Part shown: positions 49,001 to 61,961 of the stretch, in pieces | Position numbering within the stretch: the first letter of the stretch is position 1 | Layout: the number at the start of each line of letters is the position of its first letter | NCBI GenBank assembly: GCA_963971285.1 | Contig: OZ020248.1 | Coordinates: forward strand, 7,812,001-7,876,000 | Source of the DNA: Astropecten irregularis | Lineage: Eukaryota; Echinodermata; Asteroidea; Paxillosida; Astropectinidae | Direction: 5' to 3' | Length of the DNA stretch: 64,000 nucleotides | Translations under genes and position numbers: made by a program | The notes under the pieces: generated by a model | Seen by the model: the letters and a program-made list of their open reading frames with translations, nothing else | What the model was told of the DNA's origin: nothing | Databases searched by the model: none

Positions 49001-51218
49001 GGAAAAATTTCGAACTCGAGCGTCAAAAAGTGTCTCATAGTCAAAGTGCAGTTTTAATGCGGCCTGCTCGGAGGCCTTCACGCATAGCGTGTGGTGCTAT
49101 ACTTGGATTTTCGGCCATGAACATGACTTTGGAATTTGGCACAGCCCATATCTCCCTGTAGAGTTCATCTGGGGCTACATGTCGTGCAGGTTTCAAGTCG
49201 GTTGCCTCAGTATTCAGGGAGAAATTTCCAACTCTAGTGTCCAAAAGTCACTCATAGTCTAAGTGCAGTTTTAATGCGGCCTGTTCGGCGGCCTTCTCTC
49301 ATAGCGTGTGGTGCTACACTTGGATTTTAGGCCATGAACATGACTTTGTAATTTGGCACAGCCCATATTTCCCTGTAGAGTACATCTGGGGCTACATGTC
49401 GTGCAAGTTTCAAGTCGGTTTCCTCAGTATTCAGGGAGAAATTTCCAACTCTAGCGTCAAAAAGTGTCTCATAGTCTAAGTGCAGTTTTAATGCGGCCTG
49501 ATCGGAGGCCTTCTCGCATAGCGTGTGTTGCTTTACTTGGATTTTCGGCCATGAACATGACTTTGGAATTTGGCACAGCCCATATTTCCCTCTAGAGTAC
49601 ATCTGGGGCTACATGTCGTGCAAGTTTCAAGTCGATTACCTCAGTATTCAGGGAGAAATTTCCAACTCTAGTGTCAAAAATTGTCTCATAGTCTAAGCAC
49701 AGTTTTAATGCGGCCTGCTCGGAGGCCTTCACGCATAGCGTGTGGTGCTATACTTGGATTTTCGGCCATGAACATGACTTTGGAATTTGGCACAGCCCAT
49801 ATTTCCCTCTAGAGTACATCTGGGGCTACATGTCGTGCAAGTTTCAAGTCGATTACCTCAGTATTCAGGGAGAAATTTCTAACTCTAGTGTCAAAAATTG
49901 TCTCATAGTCTAAGCACAGTTTTAATGCGGCCTGTTCGGCGGCCTTCTCTCATAGCGTGTGGTGCTACACTTGGATTTTCGGCCATGACCATGACTTTGG
50001 AATTTGGCACAGCCCATATTTCCCTGTAGAGTTCATCTGGGGATACATGTCGTGCAAGTTTCAAGTCGATTGCCTCAGTATTCAGGGAGAAATTTCCAAC
50101 TCTAGCGTCAAAAAGTGTCTCATAGTCTAAGTGCAGTTTTAATGCGGCCTGATCGGAGGCCTTCTCGCATAGCGTGTGTTGCTTTACTTGGATTTTAGGC
50201 CATGAACATGACTTTGGAATTTGGCACAGCCCATATTTCCCTCTAGAGTACATCTGGGGCTAAATGTCGTGCAAGTTTCAAGTCGATTACCTCAGTATTC
50301 AGGGACAAATTTCGAACTCGAGCGTCAAAAAGTGTCTCATAGTCAAAGTGCAGTTTTAATGCGGCCTGCTCGGAGGCCTTCACGCATAGCGTGTGGTGCT
50401 ATACTTGGATTTTCGGCCATGAACATGACTTTGGAATTTGGCACAGCCCATATTTCCCTGTAGAGTTCATCTGGGGCTACATGTCGTGCAGGTTTCAAGT
50501 CGGTTGCCTCAGTATTCAGGGAGAAATTTCCAACTCTAGTGTCAAAAATTGTCTCATAGTCTAAGTACAGTTTTAATGCGGCCTGCTCGGAGGCCTTCAC
50601 GCATAGCGTGTGGTGCTATACTTGGATTTTCGGCCATGAACATGACTTTGGAATTTGGCACAGCCCATATTTCCCTGTAGAGTTCATCTGGGGATACATG
50701 TCGTGCAAGTTTCAAGTCGATTGCCTCAGTATTCAGGGAGAAATTTCCAACACTAGCGTCAAAAAGTCACTCATAGTCTAAGTGCAGTTTTAATGCGGCC
50801 TGTTCGGCGGCCTTCTCTCATAGCGTGTGGTGCTACACTTGGATTTTCGGCCATGAACATGACTTTGTAATTTGGCACAGCCCATATTTCCCTTTAGAGT
50901 TCATCTGGGGCTACATGTCGTGCAAGTTTCAAGTCGGTTTCCTCAGTATTCATGGAGAAATTTCCAACTCTAGCGTCAAAAAGTGTCTCATAGTCTAAGT
51001 GCAGTTTTAATGCGGCCTGATCGGAGGCCTTCTCGCATAGCATGTGTTGCTTTACTTGGATTTTCGGCCATGAACATGACTTTGGAATTTGGCACAGCCC
51101 ATATTTCCCTCTAGAGTACATCTGGGGCTACATGTCGTGCAAGTTTCAAGTCGATTACCTCAGTATTCAGGGAGAAATTTCCAACTCTAGTGTCAAAAAT
51201 TGTCTCATAGTCTAAGCA
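49001..51218 (+). repeat. Mosaic satellite segment inside the long HOR
   Basis: About ten monomers of families also seen at 34-37 kb, including GGCGGCC/TTCTCTCATAG copies and AAAAGTCACTC copies. Private changes are GTGTCCAAAAGTCAC (49237), GGGGCTAAATGTCG (50256) and CATAGCATGTGTTGC (51036). Nothing other than satellite is present. Confidence 0.75.
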
Positions 51219-51757
51219 CAGTTTTAATGCGGCCTGCTCGGAGGCCTTCACGCATAGCGTGTGGTGCTATACTTGGATTTTCGGCCATGAACATGACTTT
51301 GGAATTTGGCACAGCCCATATTTCCCTGTAGAGTTCATCTGGGGCTACATGTCGTGCAGGTTTCAAGTCGATTGCCTCAGTATTCAGGGAGAAATTTCCA
51401 ACTCTTGTGTCAAAAACTGTCTCATAGTCTAAGTACAGTTTTAATGCGGCCTGCTCGGAGGCCTTCACGCATAGCGTGTGGTGCTATACTTGGATTTTCG
51501 GCCATGAACATGACTTTGGAATTTGGCACAGCCCATATTTCCCTGTAGAGTTCATCTGGGGCTACATGTCGTGCAGGTTTCAAGTCGATTGCCTCAGTAT
51601 TCAGGGAGAAATTTCCAACTCTTGTGTCAAAAACTGTCTCATAGTCTAAGTACAGTTTTAATGCGGCCTGCTCGGAGGCCTTCACGCATAGCGTGTGGTG
51701 CTATACTTGGATTTTCGGCCATGAACATGACTTTGGAATTTGGCACAGCCCATATCT
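51219..51757 (+). repeat. Adjacent identical monomers
   Basis: Sequence matches itself at a 217-bp offset across about two and a half units, including the rare TCTTGTGTCAAAAACTG marker at 51402 and 51619. Neighbouring monomers elsewhere usually differ, so this is a fresh single-monomer duplication. Confidence 0.82.
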
Positions 51758-53640
51758 CCCTGTAGAGTTCATCTGGGGCTACATGTCGTGCAAGTTTCAA
51801 GTCGGTTTCCTCAGTATTCAGGGAGAAATTCCCAACTCTAGCGTCAAAAAGTGTCTCATAGTCTAAGTGCAGTTTTAATGCGGCCTGATCGGAGGCCTTC
51901 TCGCATAGCGTGTGTTGCTTTACTTGGATTTTAGGCCATGAACATGACTTTGGAATTTGGCACAGCCCATATTTCCCTCTAGAGTACATCTGGGGCTACA
52001 TGTCGTGCAAGTTTCAAGTCGATTACCTCAGTATTCAGGGAAAAATTTCGAACTCGAGCGTCAAAAAGTGTCTCATAGTCAAAGTGCAGTTTTAATGCGG
52101 CCTGCTCGGAGGCCTTCACGCATAGCGTGTGGTGCTATACTTGGATTTTCGGCCATGACCATGACTTTGGAATTTGGCACAGCCCATATTTCCCTGTAGA
52201 GTTCATCTGGGGATACATGTCGTGCAGGTTTCAAGTCGATTGCCTCAGTATTCAGGGAGAAATTTCCAACTCTTGTGTCAAAAATTGTCTCATAGTCTAA
52301 GTACAGTTTTAATGCGGCCTGCTCGGAGGCCTTCACGCATAGCGTGTGGTGCTATACTTGGATTTTCGGCCATGAACATGACTTTGGAATTTGGCACAGC
52401 CCATATCTCCCTGTAGAGTTCATCTGGGGCTACATGTCGTGCAAGTTTCAAGTCGATTATCTCAGTATTCAGGGAAAAATTTCCAACTCGAGCGTCAAAA
52501 AGTGTCTCATAGTCAAAGTGCAGTTTTAATGCGGCCTGCTCGGAGGCCTTCACGCATAGCGTGTGGTGCTATACTTGGATTTTCGGCCATGACCATGACT
52601 TTGGAATTTGGCACAGCCCATATTTCCCTGTAGAGTTCATCTGGGGATACATGTCGTGCAAGTTTCAAGTCGATTGCCTCAGTATTCAGGGAGAAATTTC
52701 CAACTCTAGCGTCAAAAAGTTTCTCATAGTCTAAGTGCAGTTTTAATGCGGCCTGCTCGGAGGCCTTCACGCATAGCGTGTGGTGCTATACTTGGATTTT
52801 CGGCCATGAACATGACTTTGGAATTTGGCACAGCCCATATTTCTCTGTAGAGTTCATCTGGGGCTACATGTCGTGCAGGTTTCAAGTCGATTGCCTCAGT
52901 ATTCAGGGAGAAATTTCCAACTCTTGTGTCAAAAATTGTCTCATAGTCTAAGTACAGTTTTAATGCGGCCTGCTCGGAGGCCTTCTCGCATAGCGTGTGG
53001 TGCTATACTTGGATTTTCGGCCATGAACATGACTTTGGAATTTGGCACAGCCCATATCTCCCTGTAGAGTTCATCTGGGGCTACATGTCGTGCAAGTTTC
53101 AAGTCGGTTTCCTCAGTATTCAGGGAGAAATTCCCAACTCTAGCGTCAAAAAGCGTCTCATAGTCTAAGTGCAGTTTTAATGCGGCCTGATCGGAGGCCT
53201 TCTCGCATAGCGTGTGTTGCTTTACTTGGATTTTAGGCCATGAACATGACTTTGGAATTTGGCACAGCCCATATTTCCCTCTAGAGTACATCTGGGGCTA
53301 CATGTCGTGCAAGTTTCAAGTCGATTACCTCAGTATTCAGGGAAAAATTTCGAACTCGAGCGTCAAAAAGTGTCTCATAGTCAAAGTGCAGTTTTAATGC
53401 GGCCTGCTCGGAGGCCTTCACGCATAGCGTGTGGTGCTATACTTGGATTTTCGGCCATGACCATGACTTTGGAATTTGGCACAGCCCATATTTCCCTGTA
53501 GAGTTCATCTGGGGATACATGTCGTGCAAGTTTCAAGTCGATTGCCTCAGTATTCAGGGAGAAATTTCCAACTCTAGTGTCAAAAATTGTCTCATAGTCT
53601 AAGTACAGTTTTAATGCGGCCTGCTCGGAGGCCTTCACGC
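51653..53640 (+). repeat. 1302-bp HOR (6 monomers), two copies
   Basis: A constant 1302-bp offset relates about 51.7-52.3 kb to 53.0-53.6 kb, in a series containing the TTGCTTTACTTGG monomer (51912 and 53214) and the ATGACCATGA monomer (52157 and 53459). It is nested inside the 23/24-monomer unit. Private differences include GATTATCTCAG (52455), TTTCTCTGTAG (52840) and AAAAAGCGTC (53150) against AAAAAGTGTC (51848). Confidence 0.75.
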
Positions 53641-54257
53641 ATAGCGTGTGGTGCTATGCTTGGATTTTCGGCCATGAACATGACTTTGGAATTTGGCACA
53701 GCCCATATTTCCCTCTAGAGTTCATCTGGGGCTACATATCCTGCACGTTTCAAGTCGATTGCATCAGTATTCAGGGAAAAATGTCTAACTCTAGCGTCAA
53801 AAAGTGTCTCATAGTCTAAGTGCAGTTTTAATGCGGCCTGCTCGGAGGCCTTCTCGCATAGCATGTGGTGCTATACTTGGATTTTAGGCCATGAACATGA
53901 CTTTGAAATTTGGCACAGCCCATATTTCCCTCTAGAGTACATCTGGGGCTACATGTCGTGCAAGTTTCAAGTCGATTACCTCAGTATTCAGGGAGAAATT
54001 TCCAACTCTAGCGTCAAAAAGTGTCTCATAGTCTAAGTGCAGTTTTAATGCGGCCTGATCAGAGGCCTTCTCGCATAGCGTGTGTTGCTTTACTTGGATT
54101 TTAGGCCATTAACATGACTTTGGAATTTGGCACAGCCCATATTTCCCTCTAGAGTACATCTGGGGCTACATGTCGTGCAAGTTTTAAGTCGATTACCTCA
54201 GTATTCAGGGAGAAATTTCCAACTCTAGTGTCAAAAATTGTCTCATAGTCTAAGTAC
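53641..54257 (+). repeat. Satellite segment joining two HOR families
   Basis: Continues the 23/24-monomer unit to about 53987, then passes through monomers with CCTGATCAGAGGCC (54054), GGCCATTAACATG (54105) and GTTTTAAGTCG (54181). Two of these markers recur near 62514 and 62640, showing that this junction was itself copied to the right end of the window. Confidence 0.78.
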
Positions 54258-54644
54258 AGTTTTAATGCGGCCTGCTCGGAGGCCTTCACGCATAGCGTGT
54301 GGTGCTATACTTGGATTTTCGGCCATGAACATGACTTTGGAATTTGGCACAGCCCATATTTCCCTGTAGAGTTCATCTGGGGATACATGTCGTGCAAGTT
54401 TCAAGTCGATTGCCTCAGTATTCAGGGAGAAATTTCCAACTCTAGCGTCAAAAAGTCACTCATAGTCTAAGTGAAGTTTTAATGCGGCCTGCTCGGCGGC
54501 CTTCTCTCATAGCGTCTGGTGCTATACTTGGATTTTCGGCCATGAACATGTCTTTGTAATTTGGCACAGCCCATATTTCCCTGTAGAGTTCATCTGGGGC
54601 TACATGTCGTGCAAGTTTCAAGTCGATTGCCTCAGTATTCAGGG

Positions 54645-54650
54645 AAAAAA
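54645..54650 (+). other. 1-bp A-run expansion in HOR copy 1
   Basis: Six A after CAGGG where five are usual. The same change is at 58766-58771 in copy 2, but the third, partial copy has five A near 63104-63109. Confidence 0.85.
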
Positions 54651-55209
54651 TGTCAAACTCTAGCGTCAAAAAGTGTATCATAGTCTAAGTGCAGTTTTAA
54701 TGCGGCCTGCTCGGAGGCCTTCACGCATAGCGTGTGGTGTAATACTTTGATTTTCGGCCATGAACATGACTTTGTAATTTGACACAGCCCATATTTCCCT
54801 GAAGAGTTCATCTGGGGCTACATGTCGTGCAAGTTTCAAGTCGGTTTCCTCAGTATTCAGGGAGAAATTTCCAACTCTAGCGTCAAAAAGTTTCTCATAG
54901 TCTAAGTGCAGTTTTAATGCGGCCTGCTCGGAGGCCTTCACGCATAGCGTGTGGTGCTATACTTGGATTTTCGGCCATGAACATGACTTTGGAATTTGGC
55001 ACAGCCCATATCTCCCTGTAGAGTTCATCTGGGGCTACATGTCGTGCAAGTTTCAAGTCGGTTTCCTCAGGATTCAGGGAGAAATTCCCAACTCTAGCGT
55101 CAAAAAGCGTCTCATAGTCTAAGTGCAGTTTTAATGCGGCCTGCTCGGAGGCCTTCACGCATAGCGTGTGGTGCTATACTTGGATTTTCGGCCATGAACA
55201 TGACTTTGG

Positions 55210-56075
55210 AATTTGGCACAGCCCATATTTCCCTGTAGAGTTCATCTGGGGATACATGTCGTGCAAGTTTCAAGTCGATTGCCTCAGTATTCAGGGAGAA
55301 ATTTCCAACTCTAGCGTCAAAAAGTCACTCATAGTCTAAGTGCAGTTTTAATGCAGCCTGCTCGGCGGCCTTCTCTCATAGCGTCTGGTGCTATACTTGG
55401 ATTTTCGGCCATGAACATGTCTTTGTAATTTGGCACAGCCCATATTTCCCTGTAGAGTTCATCTGGGGCTACATGTCGTGCAAGTTTCAAGTCGATTACC
55501 TCAGTATTCAGGGAAAAATTTCGAACTCGAGCGTCAAAAAGTGTCTCATAGTCAAAGTGCAGTTTTAATGCGGCCTGCTCGGAGGCCTTCACGCATAGCG
55601 TGTGGTGCTATACTTGGATTTTCGGCCATGACCATGATTTTGGAATTTGGCACAGCCCATATTTCCCTGTAGAGTTCATCTGGGGATACATGTCGTGCAA
55701 GTTTCAAGTCGATTGCCTCAGTATTCAGGGAGAAATTTCCAACTCTAGCGTCAAAAAGTCACTCATAGTCTAAGTGCAGTTTTAATGCGGCCTGCTCGGC
55801 GGCCTTCTCTCATAGCGTCTGGTGCTATACTTGGATTTTCGGCCATGAACATGTCTTTGTAATTTGGCACAGCCCATATTTCCCTGTAGAGTTCATCTGG
55901 GGCTACATGTCGTGCAAGTTTCAAGTCGATTACCTCAGTATTCAGGGAAAAATTTCGAACTCGAGCGTCAAAAAGTGTCTCATAGTCAAAGTGCAGTTTT
56001 AATGCGGCCTGCTCGGAGGCCTTCACGCATAGCGTGTGGTGCTATACTTGGATTTTCGGCCATGACCATGACTTT
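55210..56075 (+). repeat. 434-bp dimer duplication private to HOR copy 1
   Basis: A CATGTCTTTGTAA monomer and its neighbour occur twice at a 434-bp offset (for example CTCGGCGGCC near 55359 and 55793), whereas copy 2 has the pair once (near 59480). This accounts for the change of offset from 4121 to 3687 bp. Edges are approximate. Confidence 0.8.
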
Positions 56076-57833
56076 GGAATTTGGCACAGCCCATATTTCC
56101 CTGTAGAGTTCATCTGGGGATACATGTCGTGCAAGTTTCAAGTCGATTGCCTCAGTATTCAGGGAGAAATTTCCAACTCTAGTGTCAAAAATTGTCTCAT
56201 AGTCTAAGTACAGTTTTAATGCGGCCTGCTCGGAGGCCTTCACGCATAGCGTGTGGTGCTATACTTGGATTTTCGGCCATGAACATGACTTTGGAATTTG
56301 GCACAGCCCATATTTCCCTCTAGAGTTCATCTGGGGCTACATATCGTGCACGTTTCAAGTCGATTGCATCAGTATTCAGGGAAAAATGTCTAACTCTAGC
56401 GTCAAAAAGTGTCTCATACTCTAAGTGCAGTTTTAATGCGGCCTGCTCGGAGGCCTTCTCGCATAGCATGTGGTGCTATACTTGGATTTTAGGCCATGAA
56501 CATGACTTTGAAATTTGGCACAGCCCATATTTCCCTCTAGAGTACATCTGGGGCTACATGTCGTGCAAGTTTCAAGTCGATTACCTCAGTATTCAGGGAA
56601 AAATTTCGAACTCGAGCGTCAAAAAGTGTCTCATAGTCAAAGTGCAGTTTTAATGCGGCCTGCTCGGAGGCCTTCACGCATAGCGTGTGGTGCTATACTT
56701 GGATTTTCGGCCATGACCATGATTTTGGAATTTGGCACAGCCCATATTTCCCTGTAGAGTTCATCTAGGGCTACATGTCGTGCAGGTTTCAAGTCGATTG
56801 CCTCAGTATTCAGGGAGAAATTTCCAACTCTAGCGTCAAAAAGTGTCTCATAGTCTAAGTGCAGTTTTAATGCGGCCTGATCGGAGGCCTTCTCGCATAG
56901 CGTGTGTTGCTTTACTTGGATTTTAGGCCATGAACATGACTTTGGAATTTGGCACAGCCCATATTTCCCTCTAGAGTACATCTGGGGCTACATGTCGTGC
57001 AAGTTTCAAGTCGATTACCTCAGTATTCAGGGAAAAATTTCCAACTCTAGTGTCAAAAATTGTCTCATAGTCTAAGTACAGTTTTAATGCGGCCTGCTCG
57101 GAGGCCTTCACGCATAGCGTGTGGTGCTATACTTGGATTTTCGGCCATGAACATGACTTTGGAATTTGGCACAGCCCATATTTCCCTGTAGAGTTCATCT
57201 GGGGCTACATGTCGTGCAGGTTTCAAGTCGATTGCCTCAGTATTCAGGGAGAAATTTCCAACTCTAGCGTCAAAAAGTGTCTCATAGTCTAAGTGCAGTT
57301 TTAATGCGGCCTGATCGGAGGCCTTCTCGCATAGCCTGTGTTGCTTTACTTGGATTTTAGGCCATGAACATGACTTTCGAATTTGGCACAGCCCATATTT
57401 CCCTGTAGAGTTCATCTGGGGATACATGTCGTGCAAGTTTCAAGTCGATTGCCTCAGTATTCAGGGAGAAATTTCCAACTCTAGCGTCAAAAAGTCACTC
57501 ATAGTCTAAGTGCAGTTTTAATGCGGCCTGCTCGGCGGCCTTCTCTCATAGCGTCTGGTGCTATACTTGGATTTTCGGCCATGAACATGTCTTTGTAATT
57601 TGGCACAGCCCATATTTCCCTGTAGAGTTCATCTGGGGCTACATGTCGTGCAAGTTTCAAGTCGATTGCCTCAGTATTCAGGGAAAAATGTCAAACTCTA
57701 GCGTCAAAAAGTGTCTCATAGTCTAAGTGCAGTTTTAATGCGGCCTGCTCGGAGGCCTTCACGCATAGCGTGTGGTGTAATACTTTGATTTTCGGCCATG
57801 AACATGACTTTGTAATTTGACACAGCCCATATT

Positions 57834-57842
57834 TCCCTTAGA
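57834..57842 (+). other. 1-bp deletion in CCCTGTAGAG (copy 1)
   Basis: Reads CCCTTAGAG in place of CCCTGTAGAG. The same change is at about 61521-61529 in copy 2, offset 3687 bp. Confidence 0.88.
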
Positions 57843-58260
57843 GTTCATCTGGGGCTACATGTCGTGCAAGTTTCAAGTCGGTTTCCTCAGTATTCAGGGA
57901 GAAATTTCCAACTCTAGCGTCAATAAGTTTCTCATAGTCTAAGTGCAGTTTTAATGCGGCCTGCTCGGAGGCCTTCACGCATAGCGTGTGGTGCTATACT
58001 TGGATTTTCGGCCATGAACATGACTTTGGAATTTGGCACAGCCCATATTTCCCTGTAGAGTTCATCTGGGGCTACATGTCGTGCAGGTTTCAAGTCGATT
58101 GCCTCAGTATTCAGGGAGAAATTTCCAACTCTTGTGTCAAAAATTGTCTCATAGTCTAAGTACAGTTTTAATGCGGCCTGCTCGGAGGCCTTCTCGCATA
58201 GCGTGTGGTGCTATACTTGGATTTTCGGCCATGAACATGACTTTGGAATTTGGCACAGCC

Positions 58261-58274
58261 CATATCCATGTAGA
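58261..58274 (+). other. 2-bp deletion in CATATCTCCCTG (copy 1)
   Basis: Reads CATATCCATGTAG where neighbours read CATATCTCCCTGTAG: two bases shorter, with a substitution. The identical sequence is at 61948-61961. It joins two frames and so creates a longer chance open frame on the plus strand at both sites. Confidence 0.88.
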
Positions 58275-58765
58275 GTTCATCTGGGGCTACATGTCGTGCA
58301 AGTTTCAAGTCGGTTTCCTCAGTATTCAGGGAGAAATTCCCAACTCTAGCGTCAAAAAGCGTCTCATAGTCTAAGTGCAGTTTTAATGCGGCCTGCTCGG
58401 AGGCCTTCACGCATAGCGTGTGGTGCTATACTTGGATTTTCGGCCATGAACATGACTTTGGAATTTGGCACAGCCCATATTTCCCTGTAGAGTTCATCTG
58501 GGGATACATGTCGTGCAAGTTTCAAGTCGATTGCCTCAGTATTCAGGGAGAAATTTCCAACTCTAGCGTCAAAAAGTCACTCATAGTCTAAGTGAAGTTT
58601 TAATGCGGCCTGCTCGGCGGCCTTCTCTCATAGCGTCTGGTGCTATACTTGGATTTTCGGCCATGAACATGTCTTTGTAATTTGGCACAGCCCATATTTC
58701 CCTGTAGAGTTCATCTGGGGCTACATGTCGTGCAAGTTTCAAGTCGATTGCCTCAGTATTCAGGG

Positions 58766-58771
58766 AAAAAA
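58766..58771 (+). other. 1-bp A-run expansion in HOR copy 2
   Basis: Counterpart of 54645-54650 at a 4121-bp offset. Confidence 0.85.
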
Positions 58772-61520
58772 TGTCAAACTCTAGCGTCAAAAAGTGTATC
58801 ATAGTCTAAGTGCAGTTTTAATGCGGCCTGCTCGGAGGCCTTCACGCATAGCGTGTGGTGTAATACTTTGATTTTCGGCCATGAACATGACTTTGTAATT
58901 TGACACAGCCCATATTTCCCTGAAGAGTTCATCTGGGGCTACATGTCGTGCAAGTTTCAAGTCGGTTTCCTCAGTATTCAGGGAGAAATTTCCAACTCTA
59001 GCGTCAAAAAGTTTCTCATAGTCTAAGTGCAGTTTTAATGCGGCCTGCTCGGAGGCCTTCACGCATAGCGTGTGGTGCTATACTTGGATTTTCGGCCATA
59101 AACATGACTTTGGAATTTGGCACAGCCCATATCTCCCTGTAGAGTTCATCTGGGGCTACATGTCGTGCAAGTTTCAAGTCGGTTTCCTCAGGATTCAGGG
59201 AGAAATTCCCAACTCTAGCGTCAAAAAGCGTCTCATAGTCTAAGTGCAGTTTTAATGCGGCCTGCTCGGAGGCCTTCACGCATAGCGTGTGGTGCTATAC
59301 TTGGATTTTCGGCCATGAACATGACTTTGGAATTTGGCACAGCCCATATTTCCCTGTAGAGTTCATCTGGGGATACATGTCGTGCAAGTTTCAAGTCGAT
59401 TGCCTCAGTATTCAGGGAGAAATTTCCAACTCTAGCGTCAAAAAGTCACTCATAGTCTAAGTGCAGTTTTAATGCAGCCTGCTCGGCGGCCTTCTCTCAT
59501 AGCGTCTGGTGCTATACTTGGATTTTCGGCCATGAACATGTCTTTGTAATTTGGCACAGCCCATATTTCCCTGTAGAGTTCATCTGGGGCTACATGTCGT
59601 GCAAGTTTCAAGTCGATTACCTCAGTATTCAGGGAAAAATTTCGAACTCGAGCGTCAAAAAGTGTCTCATAGTCAAAGTGCAGTTTTAATGCGGCCTGCT
59701 CGGAGGCCTTCACGCATAGCGTGTGGTGCTATACTTGGATTTTCGGCCATGACCATGACTTTGGAATTTGGCACAGCCCATATTTCCCTGTAGAGTTCAT
59801 CTGGGGATACATGTCGTGCAAGTTTCAAGTCGATTGCCTCAGTATTCAGGGAGAAATTTCCAACTCTAGTGTCAAAAATTGTCTCATAGTCTAAGTACAG
59901 TTTTAATGCGGCCTGCTCGGAGGCCTTCACGCATAGCGTGTGGTGCTATACTTGGATTTTCGGCCATGAACATGACTTTGGAATTTGGCACAGCCCATAT
60001 TTCCCTCTAGAGTTCATCTGGGGCTACATATCGTGCACGTTTCAAGTCGATTGCATCAGTATTCAGGGAAAAATGTCTAACTCTAGCGTCAAAAAGTGTC
60101 TCATACTCTAAGTGCAGTTTTAATGCGGCCTGCTCGGAGGCCTTCTCGCATAGCATGTGGTGCTATACTTGGATTTTAGGCCATGAACATGACTTTGAAA
60201 TTTGGCACAGCCCATATTTCCCTCTAGAGTACATCTGGGGCTACATGTCGTGCAAGTTTCAAGTCGATTACCTCAGTATTCAGGGAAAAATTTCGAACTC
60301 GAGCGTCAAAAAGTGTCTCATAGTCAAAGTGCAGTTTTAATGCGGCCTGCTCGGAGGCCTTCACGCATAGCGTGTGGTGCTATACTTGGATTTTCGGCCA
60401 TGAACATGACTTTGGAATTTGGCACAGCCCATATTTCCCTGTAGAGTTCATCTAGGGCTACATGTCGTGCAGGTTTCAAGTCGATTGCCTCAGTATTCAG
60501 GGAGAAATTTCCAACTCTAGCGTCAAAAAGTGTCTCATAGTCTAAGTGCAGTTTTAATGCGGCCTGATCGGAGGCCTTCTCGCATAGCGTGTGTTGCTTT
60601 ACTTGGATTTTAGGCCATGAACATGACTTTGGAATTTGGCACAGCCCATATTTCCCTCTAGAGTACATCTGGGGCTACATGTCGTGCAAGTTTCAAGTCG
60701 ATTACCTCAGTATTCAGGGAAAAATTTCCAACTCTAGTGTCAAAAATTGTCTCATAGTCTAAGTACAGTTTTAATGCGGCCTGCTCGGAGGCCTTCACGC
60801 ATAGCGTGTGGTGCTATACTTGGATTTTCGGCCATGAACATGACTTTGGAATTTGGCACAGCCCATATTTCCCTGTAGAGTTCATCTGGGGCTACATGTC
60901 GTGCAGGTTTCAAGTCGATTGCCTCAGTATTCAGGGAGAAATTTCCAACTCTAGCGTCAAAAAGTGTCTCATAGTCTAAGTGCAGTTTTAATGCGGCCTG
61001 ATCGGAGGCCTTCTCGCATAGCGTGTGTTGCTTTACTTGGATTTTAGGCCATGAACATGACTTTCGAATTTGGCACAGCCCATATTTCCCTGTAGAGTTC
61101 ATCTGGGGATACATGTCGTGCAAGTTTCAAGTCGATTGCCTCAGTATTCAGGGAGAAATTTCCAACTCTAGCGTCAAAAAGTCACTCATAGTCTAAGTGC
61201 AGTTTTAATGCGGCCTGCTCGGCGGCCTTCTCTCATAGCGTCTGGTGCTATACTTGGATTTTCGGCCATGAACATGTCTTTGTAATTTGGTACAGCCCAT
61301 ATTTCCCTGTAGAGTTCATCTGGGGCTACATGTCGTGCAAGTTTCAAGTCGATTGCCTCAGTATTCAGGGAAAAATGTCAAACTCTAGCGTCAAAAAGTG
61401 TCTCATAGTCTAAGTGCAGTTTTAATGCGGCCTGCTCGGAGGCCTTCACGCATAGCGTGTGGTGTAATACTTTGATTTTCGGCCATGAACATGACTTTGT
61501 AATTTGACACAGCCCATATT

Positions 61521-61529
61521 TCCCTTAGA
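61521..61529 (+). other. 1-bp deletion in CCCTGTAGAG (copy 2)
   Basis: CCCTTAGAG, the counterpart of the change at 57834-57842. Confidence 0.88.
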
Positions 61530-61947
61530 GTTCATCTGGGGCTACATGTCGTGCAAGTTTCAAGTCGGTTTCCTCAGTATTCAGGGAGAAATTTCCAACT
61601 CTAGCGTCAAAAAGTTTCTCATAGTCTAAGTGCAGTTTTAATGCGGCCTGCTCGGAAGCCTTCACGCATAGCGTGTGGTGCTATACTTGGATTTTCGGCC
61701 ATGAACATGACTTTGGAATTTGGCACAGCCCATATTTCCCTGTAGAGTTCATCTGGGGCTACATGTCGTGCAGGTTTCAAGTCGATTGCCTCAGTATTCA
61801 GGGAGAAATTTCCAACTCTTGTGTCAAAAATTGTCTCATAGTCTAAGTACAGTTTTAATGCGGCCTGCTCGGAGGCCTTCTCGCATAGCGTGTGGTGCTA
61901 TACTTGGATTTTCGGCCATGAACATGACTTTGGAATTTGGCACAGCC

Positions 61948-61961
61948 CATATCCATGTAGA
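61948..61961 (+). other. 2-bp deletion in CATATCTCCCTG (copy 2)
   Basis: CATATCCATGTAG, the counterpart of 58261-58274 at a 3687-bp offset. Confidence 0.88.

Larger units (their letters stand above)
54258..58378 (+). repeat. 4121-bp HOR (19 monomers), copy 1
   Basis: Repeats at 58379 onward at a 4121-bp offset up to about 55.6 kb, then at 3687 bp (17 monomers), because copy 1 has an extra dimer. The offsets are 2 bp short of whole monomers because of a +1, a -1 and a -2 indel. Private shared markers are CATGTCTTTGTAA (54547 and 58668), CCCTGAAGAGTTC (54798 and 58919), CAGGATTCAGG (55068 and 59189), ATGCAGCCTG (55351 and 59472) and CATCTAGGGCTAC (56762 and 60449). Confidence 0.88.

Noticed and set aside
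58033-58374. 113-codon plus-strand frame (and its copy near 61720) as a gene
   Set aside because: It exists only because a 2-bp deletion joins two satellite frames; it is the same satellite translation in two registers.
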